Shown: positions 30,046 through 38,576, counted from the first letter of the stretch. The stretch: DNA of 64,000 bases from Pseudomonas syringae (GCF_001698815.1 NZ_LGSI01000016.1:47135-111134), one strand, 5' to 3'. Notes: generated from the letters alone by a model not told the origin. A program made the numbers and translations.

Positions 30046-30258
30046 ATGTTTGGCAAGCGTGAGCAGGACCCGACCCCCACCGTCCACTATCGCAGTGACC
30101 GTGTAACGCGGGTCAATGGCGAATATTTTTTCAGCACGCGGGAAAATACCCTTGAAGGTCCGTACCCCAACCGTACTGAAGCCGAGCGCGAAACCGAGGC
30201 TTATATTCAGCGCATGCAAGCCCTGAACGGGAGCTGGAAAGCGTCGCTGAACAGTTGA
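30046..30258 (+). CDS. Small conserved cytoplasmic protein (DUF6316-like)
   Basis: A 70-residue protein beginning MFGKREQDPTPTVHYRSDRV, followed by NGEYFFSTRENTLEGPYPNR and a C-terminal helix. It resembles the short Pseudomonas/gammaproteobacterial proteins I remember as DUF6316; function unknown. The ATG at 30046 has CAGGAG 8-12 bases upstream and is preferred to an earlier in-frame start lacking a ribosome-binding site. It is convergent with tapT with only 3 bases between the stops. Confidence 0.75.
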   Translation: MFGKREQDPTPTVHYRSDRVTRVNGEYFFSTRENTLEGPYPNRTEAERETEAYIQRMQALNGSWKASLNS

Positions 30259-30261
30259 TGT

Positions 30262-30852
30262 TCAGCCGTGATTGCGCGCGAAAGTGTCAGCGCCCATCGC
30301 CTTGATCTGCCCTTCGATCAAGGCTTCGAATGGGGTAAGCAAAGGGGCAAATGACTGCGGTGCTTCCAGGGTTTGCAAGGCGTGCGTGATCGCTTCAAGG
30401 GTAGACAACGCGTCCGGGCCAGGTGCCTTGCGCAGTCGGTAACGGGACTCGGGCACTTGCCCCAGCGTGACCCGTGGCAACGCCGCCAGCAAAGGATTGA
30501 GATGCAGCAATTTGCGCGCTTTGCGCCAGGTGCCGTCCGGCACGACCAGCAGCATCGGCAATGCGTCCTTGTCCTGCATGACCAATGGCTGCGCATCGTC
30601 GCCAGGAAATAACAGTCGCGCCTGATAACCCGGCGGATTGAGCAGCTCGTGCATGCCCTGGAAAACTTCACCGACGACCAACTGTGCGTTGTTCAAGCCC
30701 AGCGCCGCCAGCCGCCCGGTGTTCAATGCATGCTGAACTTCGCTGGGGTGCTGCAACACCAGCACCCGAGTGCGACTGTCCAGTTGCGGAATCAACCCGC
30801 ACAAACAGTGGCTTTCGGGACGCAGGCAACGTTCACAGCGCGGGCGGGACAT
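30262..30852 (-). CDS. tapT: DTW-domain tRNA aminocarboxypropyltransferase
   Basis: A 196-residue DTW-domain protein with the N-terminal zinc-like cysteine cluster (CERCLRPESHCLC), the HPSEVQHALNTGRLAALGL motif, and VPDGTWRKARKLL, which carries the DGTW signature. The E. coli member TapT (YfiP) places the acp3 group on U47 of tRNAs using S-adenosylmethionine. Assignment to TapT rather than another DTW protein (TuaA-like) is tentative but supported by the length and cysteine cluster. The ATG at 30852 follows GAGGAA at good spacing. It lies 26 bases downstream of the LysR gene on the same strand. Confidence 0.8.
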   Translation of the reverse strand: MSRPRCERCLRPESHCLCGLIPQLDSRTRVLVLQHPSEVQHALNTGRLAALGLNNAQLVVGEVFQGMHELLNPPGYQARLLFPGDDAQPLVMQDKDALPMLLVVPDGTWRKARKLLHLNPLLAALPRVTLGQVPESRYRLRKAPGPDALSTLEAITHALQTLEAPQSFAPLLTPFEALIEGQIKAMGADTFARNHG

Positions 30853-30878
30853 AGAAGCGTTCCTCAGAAAGGATGGGG

Positions 30879-31772
30879 TCAAACAGGATTGAGCTGCGCT
30901 TTCAGCAGATCACGGAAAGTTTGAATCAACGGTTCGCGGCTGCGACCCCGACGCACAATCATGGAAAACGGCGCCTGATAACCGAAGGTCGCCGGCAGCA
31001 GCACACGCAAGTGCCCCGAATCCACCCAGGAATGCGCATAGTGTTCCGGCAAATAGCCTATATAGGCGCCGGACAGCACCAGAATCAGCTGCGCTTCCAT
31101 ACTTTCCACGGTTGCGGCGCTGTGTTTGAAACCATGCCGGGCCAGTTCCGCCTGACTCCAGTAACCGCGTCCGACCATGCGCTGCTGGGCGATCACCGGC
31201 TCGGGAATACGCCGCTCGGCAAACAAGGTGTGGCGATTGCTGCAATACAGCCAATGCTGTTCGCGATACAGCGGCTGGTAAAGCAAGCCATTCATGCGTG
31301 TGGAGAACGAACCGATGGCCAGATCCAGACGGTTATCCAGCACGCCGAGCTGTAACTCGTAAGGGCTCATCACCGACAGATGCAAATGCACGGCGGGATG
31401 TTCTTCACTGTAGGCACCGATGACTTCGGCGAACGGCAAGGCCGGATCGCTCACCGTGGAGTCCAGCACGCCGAGGTTGAGCGTACCGCGCAGCTCGCCC
31501 TTGAGTGCAGCGGCGTACAGCTCGAAGCCTTCCAGCTCACCCAGCAGACGCAGGGTTTCCTGATGAAACAGCTCGCCTTTGCTGGTCAGACTGAACCCGC
31601 CCCGCCCCCGATGACACAGGACGATGCCCAGCGCCGCTTCCAGCTGGCTCATGTAAGTGCTGATCGCCGACGTGGAAAGATTGAGCTCCTGCTGCGCACT
31701 GGCAAAGCCCTGGTGGCGCACCACGCTGGCGAAAATACGCAGAAGTTTGAGATCGGGTAACGCGCTGGCCAT
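30879..31772 (-). CDS. gbuR: LysR-family regulator of the guanidinobutyrate locus
   Basis: A LysR-type regulator of 297 residues. The N-terminal winged helix-turn-helix reads LKLLRIFASVVRHQGFASAQQELNLSTSAISTYMSQLEAALG, followed by a periplasmic-binding-like effector domain. It is divergent from gbuA, the usual arrangement for a LysR activator and its target; in P. aeruginosa GbuR activates gbuA in response to 4-guanidinobutyrate. That role is inferred from position. The start is uncertain: the ATG at 31772 has GGAA at about 8 bases, while alternatives at 31790 and 31805 have no ribosome-binding site. A REP pair lies inside the divergent promoter region. Confidence 0.75.
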   Translation of the reverse strand: MASALPDLKLLRIFASVVRHQGFASAQQELNLSTSAISTYMSQLEAALGIVLCHRGRGGFSLTSKGELFHQETLRLLGELEGFELYAAALKGELRGTLNLGVLDSTVSDPALPFAEVIGAYSEEHPAVHLHLSVMSPYELQLGVLDNRLDLAIGSFSTRMNGLLYQPLYREQHWLYCSNRHTLFAERRIPEPVIAQQRMVGRGYWSQAELARHGFKHSAATVESMEAQLILVLSGAYIGYLPEHYAHSWVDSGHLRVLLPATFGYQAPFSMIVRRGRSREPLIQTFRDLLKAQLNPV

Positions 31773-31812
31773 GGGGGTTCCGGTAGACATTATGTGTTGA
31801 ATCACGGCCCCG

Positions 31813-31902
31813 TAGGAGCGAGGCTTGCCCGCGAAGGGGCCGGTATAGGCAAAATATTCTCGGAGTCACAAAGGTAGATTTCGCGGGCAAGCCTCGCTCC
31901 AA
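31813..31902. repeat. REP inverted pair (class GAGCGAGGCTTGCCCGCGAA) in the gbuR-gbuA spacer
   Basis: Left arm 31813-31835 and right arm 31880-31902 in opposite orientation, about 44 bases apart. It belongs to the GGCTTGCCCGC subclass. It begins about 40 bases upstream of the gbuR start and leaves about 140 bases for the gbuA promoter and operator. Confidence 0.9.
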
Positions 31903-32045
31903 TAAATGAAACCCAAGGCCGCGCAGCTTAGCTCAAAACCGCATTAGTTTCGAAATCTCTAAACTAAGTATTTCGCCGCAGCGATTGTTCCCTGCTGCCC
32001 CACTTCCCAGAATCGACGCATTCAAACCAACGATGAGGCAATCCC

Positions 32046-32996
32046 GTGGAAAAGATTTTTCACCAACCACTGGGCGGCAACGAAATGCCGCGCTTCGCCG
32101 GCATTGCCACCATGATGCGCTTGCCGCACCTGCAATCCGCGGCCGGTCTGGACGCTGCTTTTGTCGGCGTGCCACTGGATATCGGCACCTCGCTGCGCGC
32201 CGGGACCCGTTTCGGCCCGCGTGAAATTCGCGCTGAATCGGTGATGATTCGCCCCTACAACATGGCAACCGGCGCTGCGCCGTTTGACTCGCTGTCAGTG
32301 GCCGATATCGGCGACGTGGCGATCAACACGTTCAACCTGCTGGACGCCGTGCGCATCATCGAAGAAGCCTACGACGAAATCCTTACCCATGACGTGGTGC
32401 CGATGACGCTGGGCGGTGATCACACCATTACCCTGCCGATCCTGCGCGCCATTCACAAGAAATACGGCAAGGTTGGCCTGGTGCATATCGATGCCCACGC
32501 CGACGTCAACGATCACATGTTCGGCGAGAAAATCGCCCACGGCACCACCTTCCGCCGCGCGGTTGAAGAGGGCTTGCTGGACTGTGATCGTGTTGTGCAA
32601 ATCGGCCTGCGCGCTCAGGGCTATACCGCCGAGGACTTCAACTGGAGCCGCAAACAGGGCTTCCGCGTGGTTCAGGCTGAAGAGTGCTGGCACAAATCCC
32701 TCACCCCGTTGATGGCCGAAGTTCGCGAAAAAGTCGGCGGCGGTCCGGTGTATCTGAGTTTCGACATTGATGGTATCGATCCGGCCTGGGCACCAGGCAC
32801 CGGCACCCCGGAAATTGGCGGCCTGACCACCATTCAGGGTATCGAGATCATTCGCGGCTGCCAGGGCCTGGATCTGGTCGGTTGCGATCTGGTGGAAGTC
32901 TCGCCACCGTACGACACCACCGGCAACACTTCCCTGCTGGGCGCTAACCTGCTGTACGAAATGCTGTGTGTCTTGCCGGGTGTGACCCACCGCTAA
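32046..32996 (+). CDS. gbuA: Guanidinobutyrase (agmatinase/arginase family)
   Basis: A 316-residue ureohydrolase with the binuclear manganese ligands: GGDHTITLPI, HIDAHADVND and SFDIDGIDPAWAPGTGTPE. Family members hydrolyse agmatine, guanidinobutyrate or guanidinopropionate to an amine plus urea. The guanidinobutyrase call comes from the gene order (divergent LysR, then SnoaL-like protein and NCS1 permease), which matches the gbu locus I recall from P. aeruginosa; agmatinase activity cannot be excluded. The start is a GTG at 32046 preceded by GAGG at 7-8 bases. Confidence 0.82.
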   Translation: MEKIFHQPLGGNEMPRFAGIATMMRLPHLQSAAGLDAAFVGVPLDIGTSLRAGTRFGPREIRAESVMIRPYNMATGAAPFDSLSVADIGDVAINTFNLLDAVRIIEEAYDEILTHDVVPMTLGGDHTITLPILRAIHKKYGKVGLVHIDAHADVNDHMFGEKIAHGTTFRRAVEEGLLDCDRVVQIGLRAQGYTAEDFNWSRKQGFRVVQAEECWHKSLTPLMAEVREKVGGGPVYLSFDIDGIDPAWAPGTGTPEIGGLTTIQGIEIIRGCQGLDLVGCDLVEVSPPYDTTGNTSLLGANLLYEMLCVLPGVTHR

Positions 32997-33013
32997 AAAC
33001 AAACGACGAACCG

Positions 33014-33100
33014 TTGGAGCGAGGCTTGCCCGCGAATGAACCGCCGCGTTTTGCCAGAGACACCGCGTTAGCGTTCTTCGCGGGCAAGCCGCGCTCCAAC
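33014..33100. repeat. REP inverted pair between gbuA and the SnoaL-like gene
   Basis: Left arm 33014-33036, right arm 33077-33100. The right arm has one mismatch in its palindrome (AAGCCGCGC). It starts 17 bases after the gbuA stop and ends about 11 bases before the next start, leaving room for little but a ribosome-binding site (AGAGG at 33101-33105). Confidence 0.9.
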
Positions 33101-33111
33101 AGAGGTGATAC

Positions 33112-33498
33112 ATGAGCGACCACAACAACGTACTGCAAGCCGCCGCCGATCTGGTGACGGCGTTTGCCAGCAATAACCGCCAAACGTATTTCGAGGCGTT
33201 CAGCCCGGATGCGACCTTTGTGTTTTACACCCTGGAAAAACCGCTGCTCAGCCGCAGCGCTTATCAGACGCTGTGGGACAGCTGGCGGGAAGATGGATTT
33301 GAAGTGCTGTCGTGCGCATCCAGCAACGCCGATGTCAGCGTGTATGGCGATGTAGCGATTTTTCTCCACGACGTGACCACCGAATTGCGCGTAGCAGGCG
33401 AGCAAAGCATCAGTCAGGAACGCGAAACTATCGTGTTTGCCCGCCAGATGTCCGGAAGCTGGCTCGCCGTTCACGAACATTTGTCGGCTATTCCCTAA
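33112..33498 (+). CDS. SnoaL/NTF2-like protein of the gbu locus
   Basis: A 128-residue protein with an NTF2-like alpha+beta fold: helix VLQAAADLVTAFASNNRQTYFEAFSPD, strands with TFVFYTLEKPLLSRSAYQTLWDSW, and GDVAIFLHDVTTEL. This fold is used by ketosteroid-isomerase-like enzymes and ligand-binding proteins. No catalytic residues can be assigned. It lies between gbuA and the permease on the same strand; the conserved position suggests a role in guanidino-compound metabolism, but which is unknown. The ATG at 33112 has AGAGG about 6 bases upstream. Confidence 0.8.
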   Translation: MSDHNNVLQAAADLVTAFASNNRQTYFEAFSPDATFVFYTLEKPLLSRSAYQTLWDSWREDGFEVLSCASSNADVSVYGDVAIFLHDVTTELRVAGEQSISQERETIVFARQMSGSWLAVHEHLSAIP

Positions 33499-33542
33499 TA
33501 AAAAAGCAGTATTCCACAAGCACCAAATGATCGGAGCAGATC

Positions 33543-35066
33543 ATGGATAACAATAAACAGCGTGCCCCCACACAACGTCCCACCAGCAGCATCGAAACCT
33601 TCGGCGTAGAACAGATTCCCAATCACGCCCGCAGTGCCACTCCCCACGATTTGTTCCGACTGATTTTCGGCGGCGCCAATACCTTTGCCACCGCAGTGCT
33701 GGGCAGTTTTCCGGTGTTGTTCGGCTTGTCCTTTCAAGCAGGCGTCTGGGCGATTGTTCTCGGCGTATTGATCGGCTCGATCATCCTCGCGCCAATGGGC
33801 CTGTTCGGCCCACTCAACGGCACCAACAACGCGGTATCGTCCGGCGCGCATTTCGGTGTGCATGGCCGAATCGTCGGTTCGTTCCTGTCGTTGCTCACCG
33901 CAATTGCCTTCTTCTCGCTGTCGGTCTGGAGTTCGGGCGATGCATTGATCGGCGGCGCGAAACGCCTGATCAACCTGCCGGAAACCGATCTGACCCTCGG
34001 CCTCGCCTACGGCCTGTTCGCCATCCTGGTGCTGACCGTCTGCATCTATGGCTTTCGATTCATGCTGTGGGTCAACAAGATCGCAGTCTGGGCGGCCAGT
34101 TTGCTGTTCCTGCTGGGGATCTTCGCGTTTGCCGGGGCGCTTGATGCGGGCTTCGCCGGGACAGTTGCCATGGGCCAGGAAGGTTTCTGGGCGGCGTTCA
34201 TCGGCTCGGCGCTGGTTGCCATGAGCAATCCGGTATCGTTCGGCGCATTCCTCGGCGACTGGTCGCGCTACATTCCACGGGATACGCCCAAGCGGCAGAT
34301 CATGCTGGCCGTCATCGGCGCCCAGACGGCCACGCTGATTCCGTTCCTGTTCGGCCTGGCCACCGCGACCATCGTCGCCATCAAGGCGCCGGACTACATC
34401 GCCGCCAATAACTACGTCGGCGGCCTGTTGGCGGTGTCGCCCACCTGGTTCTTCCTGCCGGTTTGCCTGATCGCGGTAATCGGCGGCATGTCCACCGGCA
34501 CTACGTCGCTGTATGGCACCGGGCTGGACATGTCCAGCGTGTTCCCACGCGTGTTGTCACGGGTCAAGGCAACGCTGTTGATTGGCGTGATGTCCATCGC
34601 GTTCATCTTCATCGGCCGCTTCGCCGCCAACCTGGTACAGAGCGTTTCGACCTTTGCTGTGCTGATCATCACCTGCACCACGCCATGGATGGTGATCATG
34701 ATCATCGGCCTGCTGGTGCGGCGCGGCTTTTATTGCCCGGATGACCTGCAAGTCTTCACCCGTGGCGAAAAAGGCGGTCGTTACTGGTTCAGTCACGGCT
34801 GGAACTGGCGCGGGTTGGGTGCCTGGATTCCCAGCGCACTGGTCGGCTTGTGCTTCGTGAACCTGCCGGGGCAGTTCGTCGGCCCGCTGGGCAATCTCGC
34901 CCAAGGCATCGACATCAGTCTGCCGGTGACCCTAGGCCTGGCGTCGCTGGTGTATCTGGCGCTGCTGAGCCTGTTCCCGGAACCTGCCGCTGTGTATGGC
35001 CCCAACGATCCACGCAGCCTGAAACCCCTTGAAGCCGCGCCGGTAGCGGAACAGACGGTTGTCTGA
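33543..35066 (+). CDS. NCS1-family cytosine/purine-type permease
   Basis: A 507-residue membrane transporter with about twelve hydrophobic helices. Recognisable NCS1 features are the N-terminal FGVEQIPNHARSATPHDLFRLIFGGANTFATAVLG, GLFGPLNGTNNAVSSGAHFGVHGR and FGAFLGDWSRYIP. NCS1 carriers import nucleobases, allantoin, hydantoins and related molecules with sodium or protons. The gbu context makes a guanidino acid or related ligand a reasonable guess, unproven. The ATG at 33543 has GGAG about 9 bases upstream (atgatcggagcagatc). A clear intrinsic terminator follows. Confidence 0.87.
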   Translation: MDNNKQRAPTQRPTSSIETFGVEQIPNHARSATPHDLFRLIFGGANTFATAVLGSFPVLFGLSFQAGVWAIVLGVLIGSIILAPMGLFGPLNGTNNAVSSGAHFGVHGRIVGSFLSLLTAIAFFSLSVWSSGDALIGGAKRLINLPETDLTLGLAYGLFAILVLTVCIYGFRFMLWVNKIAVWAASLLFLLGIFAFAGALDAGFAGTVAMGQEGFWAAFIGSALVAMSNPVSFGAFLGDWSRYIPRDTPKRQIMLAVIGAQTATLIPFLFGLATATIVAIKAPDYIAANNYVGGLLAVSPTWFFLPVCLIAVIGGMSTGTTSLYGTGLDMSSVFPRVLSRVKATLLIGVMSIAFIFIGRFAANLVQSVSTFAVLIITCTTPWMVIMIIGLLVRRGFYCPDDLQVFTRGEKGGRYWFSHGWNWRGLGAWIPSALVGLCFVNLPGQFVGPLGNLAQGIDISLPVTLGLASLVYLALLSLFPEPAAVYGPNDPRSLKPLEAAPVAEQTVV

Positions 35067-35090
35067 AGGCTGCCGATAGTCGGCGCACAA

Positions 35091-35119
35091 AAAAAGGATG
35101 TCCGTGGACATCCTTTTTT
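35091..35119 (+). terminator. Intrinsic terminator after the NCS1 permease
   Basis: Perfect 8-bp stem GGATGTCC (35096-35103) and GGACATCC (35106-35113) flanked by A-runs and a T6 tract, 24 bases after the permease stop. It closes the gbuA-SnoaL-permease unit and could act in either direction. The spacer to 35284 contains no gene. Confidence 0.92.
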
Positions 35120-35284
35120 ACATCTGGAGCCTTCTACGCCCTGAGTTACGGCGGATTTGAGCTAGCCTTGAGGATGCAGTGGCAAGAGATGCATGCAAAC
35201 CACATGCGCATGGATCGATTTGGAAACACCCTGTTTTATGGAAGTTGGGGCTGATCCTCTAAATGACGGATAACAGGGGCTTTC

Positions 35285-35587
35285 ATGAATCGCAACGAAA
35301 TCCAGCAACACGTCTTCAACACGATAGGCAGAATTCTGGTCGACAAGTCAGAGATTCATGAAGATTCCAGCTTCAAGGATTTGATGCTCGATGAGGACGA
35401 TGTAAACGAGCTGTTCAAACAATTGCAGGATGACTACGGCTTTGAATTCCCGGCCGCCGTCAAACTGCGGGCCGTCGAAAAACCGGAAGAGTTGATCCTG
35501 CCCATGCTGGTGGACTTGATCCTGATGCTGAAAAAAGACCAGCCAAAGCGCTCGGGCGAAAAAACCGAGGGCACAAGCAAGGAATAA
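35285..35587 (+). CDS. Acyl-carrier-like protein lacking the phosphopantetheine serine
   Basis: A 100-residue acidic protein whose pattern follows acyl carrier proteins: helix 1 VFNTIGRILV, the loop EIHEDSSFKDL, helix 2 region DEDDVNELFKQLQDDYGFEFP and a helix 3-4 part. At the place where carriers have D-S-L, this one has D36-E37-D38, so the serine that would take the 4'-phosphopantetheine arm is Glu. As seen, it cannot be a conventional carrier. The C-terminal tail is lysine-rich. The ATG at 35285 has AGGGG about 6 bases upstream. It stands alone, after a terminator, with no lipid or polyketide gene nearby. Function unknown. Confidence 0.72.
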   Translation: MNRNEIQQHVFNTIGRILVDKSEIHEDSSFKDLMLDEDDVNELFKQLQDDYGFEFPAAVKLRAVEKPEELILPMLVDLILMLKKDQPKRSGEKTEGTSKE

Positions 35588-35667
35588 AAAGAAAGATCAG
35601 GCCGCCATTCAGGGCCTGTTATCAGCGACGGGACGCGGGCGCGCCCCGGCAGAAGACGCCGTTTCGA

Positions 35668-35799
35668 CTACCGACGTGGACGGCGTTGTTTATCGTTCTT
35701 GTCGTTGCTGCGCACCGGAATCGGTTGCAGTTTGGGCCGTTCGATAAGACCCAAGGCAACGCCCAGATCGTGAAGCCATTCTTGCAGTTTGGTATTCAT
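35668..35799 (-). CDS. Short 43-residue protein with basic tail
   Basis: A short gene found by reading the minus strand. The ATG at 35799 is preceded by AAGGGGG at 5-9 bases, a strong ribosome-binding site. The 43-residue product starts with an amphipathic helix (MNTKLQEWLHDLGVALGLIE), continues with a proline-rich middle and ends in a basic KNDKQRRPRR tail. I believe similar small proteins occur in other Pseudomonas genomes, but that is from memory. There is no signal peptide and no known domain. The rest of the 35588-35995 interval shows nothing else convincing. Confidence 0.6.
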   Translation of the reverse strand: MNTKLQEWLHDLGVALGLIERPKLQPIPVRSNDKNDKQRRPRR

Positions 35800-35995
35800 A
35801 AAGCCCCCTTCAGGGAAATACTCGACGACCGACATCTTCAAGCCGCTTCAACAGAATAGTGCTATTTCACACTTTACGCCTGCTACCGAGTGTCGCGGAA
35901 AAACATTTTTCCCGATGTGCCCAATGTGACAGCTCTGAGGCTGATCCCACGTATTTAAACGACCAACGGCAGCGCAGGACATGCGCGGACACAGT

Positions 35996-36925
35996 TTAGG
36001 ACCGGACCAGCCCGCGCAACTTGCGCCGAATCCATTGTTCGCCACTGACCAGGGTGATCCCGAGCAAAACCAGAATCGCCCCGATCACAAAGTTGAAGCT
36101 CAACGGTTCACCCAGCAACAGCACGCCGAAGGTCACGCCAAACAGCGGCGTCATGAACGAAAACACCGCCAGATTCGACGCCAGGTAACGGCGCAACAGC
36201 CAGAACCAGGCGAGATAGCTCGCGCACGACACCACCAATCCTTGAAACAGCACGCTGCCAATGCCGACCGGGGTCAGCTCAACCTGGGTGATCTGGCCGC
36301 TGAGCGCAGCAATCAGCAGCAGTCCGACCAGACAAACCATCAATTGATAAAACAGAGTCAGGGTTACCGGCGCTTCGGACAGTCGAGATGCGCGCACTAC
36401 CACCGTGGTCGCGCCCCACGCCATCCCCGCCAGTACGCCAAGGCCATCGCCGATGAGCATGTTGCGGTCGATGCCGGTCAGCGACAGGCCACCAACAAAG
36501 GCCGTAGCGATACCGGCGAAGGCGAGAAAAATGCCCAGCCACTGCAGCGGTCGCAGCCGCTCGCTGGGCAGGCGCCAGTGCAGCCCCAGCGCGGTGAAGA
36601 TCGGCGCGGTATAAAGGAACACCGACATGTGCGCAGCACTGGTCAGCGCCAGGCCCTGGGCGATGAATAAAAACTCCAGGCCGAACAGCGATCCGGCCAA
36701 GAGCCCGGCGCGCCAGGTGCTGCTGATCTTGTTCAGACCGCCTTGCCAGCACAGCGCAATGCCGACGATCAGCGCGGCGATGCCGGAACGTCCCGCAGCC
36801 TGCATGATCGGCGCAATGTCCGGCGCAGCCCACTTGATCAGCACTTGCTGCAAGCCCCATATCACGCAAAGCACGAGCATGACTCGCAGGGCGAAACCAT
36901 CGGCGCTTTTGCGCGTGACACTCAT
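35996..36925 (-). CDS. EamA/DMT-family transporter
   Basis: A 309-residue membrane protein with ten predicted helices in two EamA halves. The first has VLCVIWGLQQVLIKWAAPDIAPIMQAAGRSGIAALIV; the second has GVLAGMAWGATTVVVRASRL and a closing PLFGVTFGVLLLGEPLSFNFVIGAILVLLGITLVS, a classic EamA end. It probably exports a small metabolite; substrate unknown. The ATG at 36925 lacks a clear ribosome-binding site. rmuC lies upstream on the same strand, 50 bases away, so they may be co-transcribed. It is only distantly similar to the other EamA protein in this window at 28924. Confidence 0.88.
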   Translation of the reverse strand: MSVTRKSADGFALRVMLVLCVIWGLQQVLIKWAAPDIAPIMQAAGRSGIAALIVGIALCWQGGLNKISSTWRAGLLAGSLFGLEFLFIAQGLALTSAAHMSVFLYTAPIFTALGLHWRLPSERLRPLQWLGIFLAFAGIATAFVGGLSLTGIDRNMLIGDGLGVLAGMAWGATTVVVRASRLSEAPVTLTLFYQLMVCLVGLLLIAALSGQITQVELTPVGIGSVLFQGLVVSCASYLAWFWLLRRYLASNLAVFSFMTPLFGVTFGVLLLGEPLSFNFVIGAILVLLGITLVSGEQWIRRKLRGLVRS

Positions 36926-36975
36926 ATCAACGAGTCCGTTCAGGAAAAGAAAAGCGGCGGATCATCTCACACCTT

Positions 36976-38454
36976 CTATTCAGGCAACTGCACCAGACCT
37001 TCGTCGTCGGTCATCGCCCGCTCCAGCAGATCCGCTGGCAGGTTCTTGCTGGCACGTGCGCCAAGCAACTTGAGCTGCTCGCTGCGACTGACCAGATTCC
37101 CCCGCCCTTCTGTCAGCTTGTTGCGCGCCGCGCCGTAGGCCTTGTCCAGCTGCTGCAAGCGATTGCCGACTTCATCCAGATCCTGAATGAACAACACGAA
37201 TTTGTCGTAAAGCCAGCCGGCACGCTCGGCAATTTCACGGGCGTTCTGGCTCTGGCGTTCCTGTTTCCAGAGGCTGTCGATCACCCGCAAGGTCGCCAGA
37301 AGCGTCGTCGGGCTGACAATCACGATGTTGCGGTCGAAGGCTTCCTGAAACAGATTGGGCTCGGCTTGCAAAGCGGCGGAAAACGCTGCCTCGATTGGCA
37401 CGAACAACAACACGAAATCCAGGCTGTGCAAGCCTTCCAGGCGTTTATAGTCTTTGCCGGACAAGCCCTTGACGTGGTTGCGCAGTGACAATACATGCTG
37501 CTTCAACGCCACTTGGCCGATCACTTCGTCGTCGGCGCTGACGTATTGCTGGTACGCCGTAAGGCTGACTTTGGCGTCGACCACCACCTGCTTGTCGCCC
37601 GGCAGCATGATCAATACATCCGGCTGAAAACGCTCGCCGTCCGGGCCCTTGAGGCTGACTTGCGTCTGGTATTCACGGCCTTTTTCCAGACCGGCGTGTT
37701 CCAGCACTCGCTCCAGAATCAGCTCGCCCCAATTGCCTTGGGTCTTCTGGCCTTTAAGCGCGCGGGTCAGGTTGGTCGCTTCATCGCTCAAGCGCTGATT
37801 GAGCTGCTGCAAACGCTCCAGTTCCTTGCTGAGGGAGAATCGCTCTCGGGCCTCCTGCTGATAACTTTCCTCGACGCGCTTTTCGAACGACTGAATGCGT
37901 TCCTTGAGCGGATTGAGCAATTGCCCGAGCTGCTGCTGACTGGTTTCGGCGAAGCGCTGCTCACGCTCATCGAAAATCTTCCCGGCCAGCTCGGCGAACT
38001 GGGCACGCAGCTCGTCCCGGGAACCCTGAAGGTCATCCAGACGCTGCTGATGGCTTTCCTGTTGCTCACGCAGCTCGGCGGCCAGTGAAGCACTGCGTGC
38101 GTCCAACTGGCGCAACTCGGCTTCTTTGGCGGAGCGTTCGACGCTCCAGGCCTGCGCCGCGTCATGAGCACTGTCGCGTTCCTGACGCAGCAGTTCCACT
38201 TCCCGGCGCAGCGCAGCAAGGTCGGCCTGCTTCAGCGCATTGGCCTGGCTCAGATCGCTGATTTCATCGCGACTGGCGTCCAGCTGAGCGCTGAGCCCGT
38301 CCTGAGCCATTTGCGCAGTGCTCAAACGCTCGTCCAGCAATGCGCTTTCAGCCTGCTGGCGAACCAGTTTGCGCTGGAGCTGCCAGGCCAAGGCCAGTAA
38401 AGGTATCGCCGCTGCACCAAGCCCCAGTAAAAGGCTGGTCAAGTCCATCGCCAT
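36976..38454 (-). CDS. rmuC: DNA recombination protein RmuC
   Basis: A 492-residue protein with a single N-terminal membrane anchor (about 5-26), a long coiled coil (about 27-215, heptad-rich Leu/Gln/Glu) and the C-terminal RmuC nuclease-like domain (about 230-430; GNWGELILERVLEHAGLEKGREY, VVVDAKVSL, FVPIEAAFSAAL). RmuC limits inversions at short inverted repeats and is related to restriction-enzyme folds (the VDAK motif). ATG at 38454; a second in-frame ATG two codons later is equally possible. Confidence 0.92.
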   Translation of the reverse strand: MAMDLTSLLLGLGAAAIPLLALAWQLQRKLVRQQAESALLDERLSTAQMAQDGLSAQLDASRDEISDLSQANALKQADLAALRREVELLRQERDSAHDAAQAWSVERSAKEAELRQLDARSASLAAELREQQESHQQRLDDLQGSRDELRAQFAELAGKIFDEREQRFAETSQQQLGQLLNPLKERIQSFEKRVEESYQQEARERFSLSKELERLQQLNQRLSDEATNLTRALKGQKTQGNWGELILERVLEHAGLEKGREYQTQVSLKGPDGERFQPDVLIMLPGDKQVVVDAKVSLTAYQQYVSADDEVIGQVALKQHVLSLRNHVKGLSGKDYKRLEGLHSLDFVLLFVPIEAAFSAALQAEPNLFQEAFDRNIVIVSPTTLLATLRVIDSLWKQERQSQNAREIAERAGWLYDKFVLFIQDLDEVGNRLQQLDKAYGAARNKLTEGRGNLVSRSEQLKLLGARASKNLPADLLERAMTDDEGLVQLPE

Positions 38455-38576
38455 AGAGACTCCTGGTGTCTGTCTCGAGCCACTGACAGTAAAAGCATGC
38501 CGAACTCATATTCCCGGCATTATGCGCAGAACAGCGGTTTGCGCCAGACATCGGTTGTCATGACAAATGCTGCGAC

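Noticed and set aside
35848..36045. A 65-codon minus-strand frame
   Set aside because: Partly overlaps the EamA gene; Cys/Trp-rich and non-protein-like.
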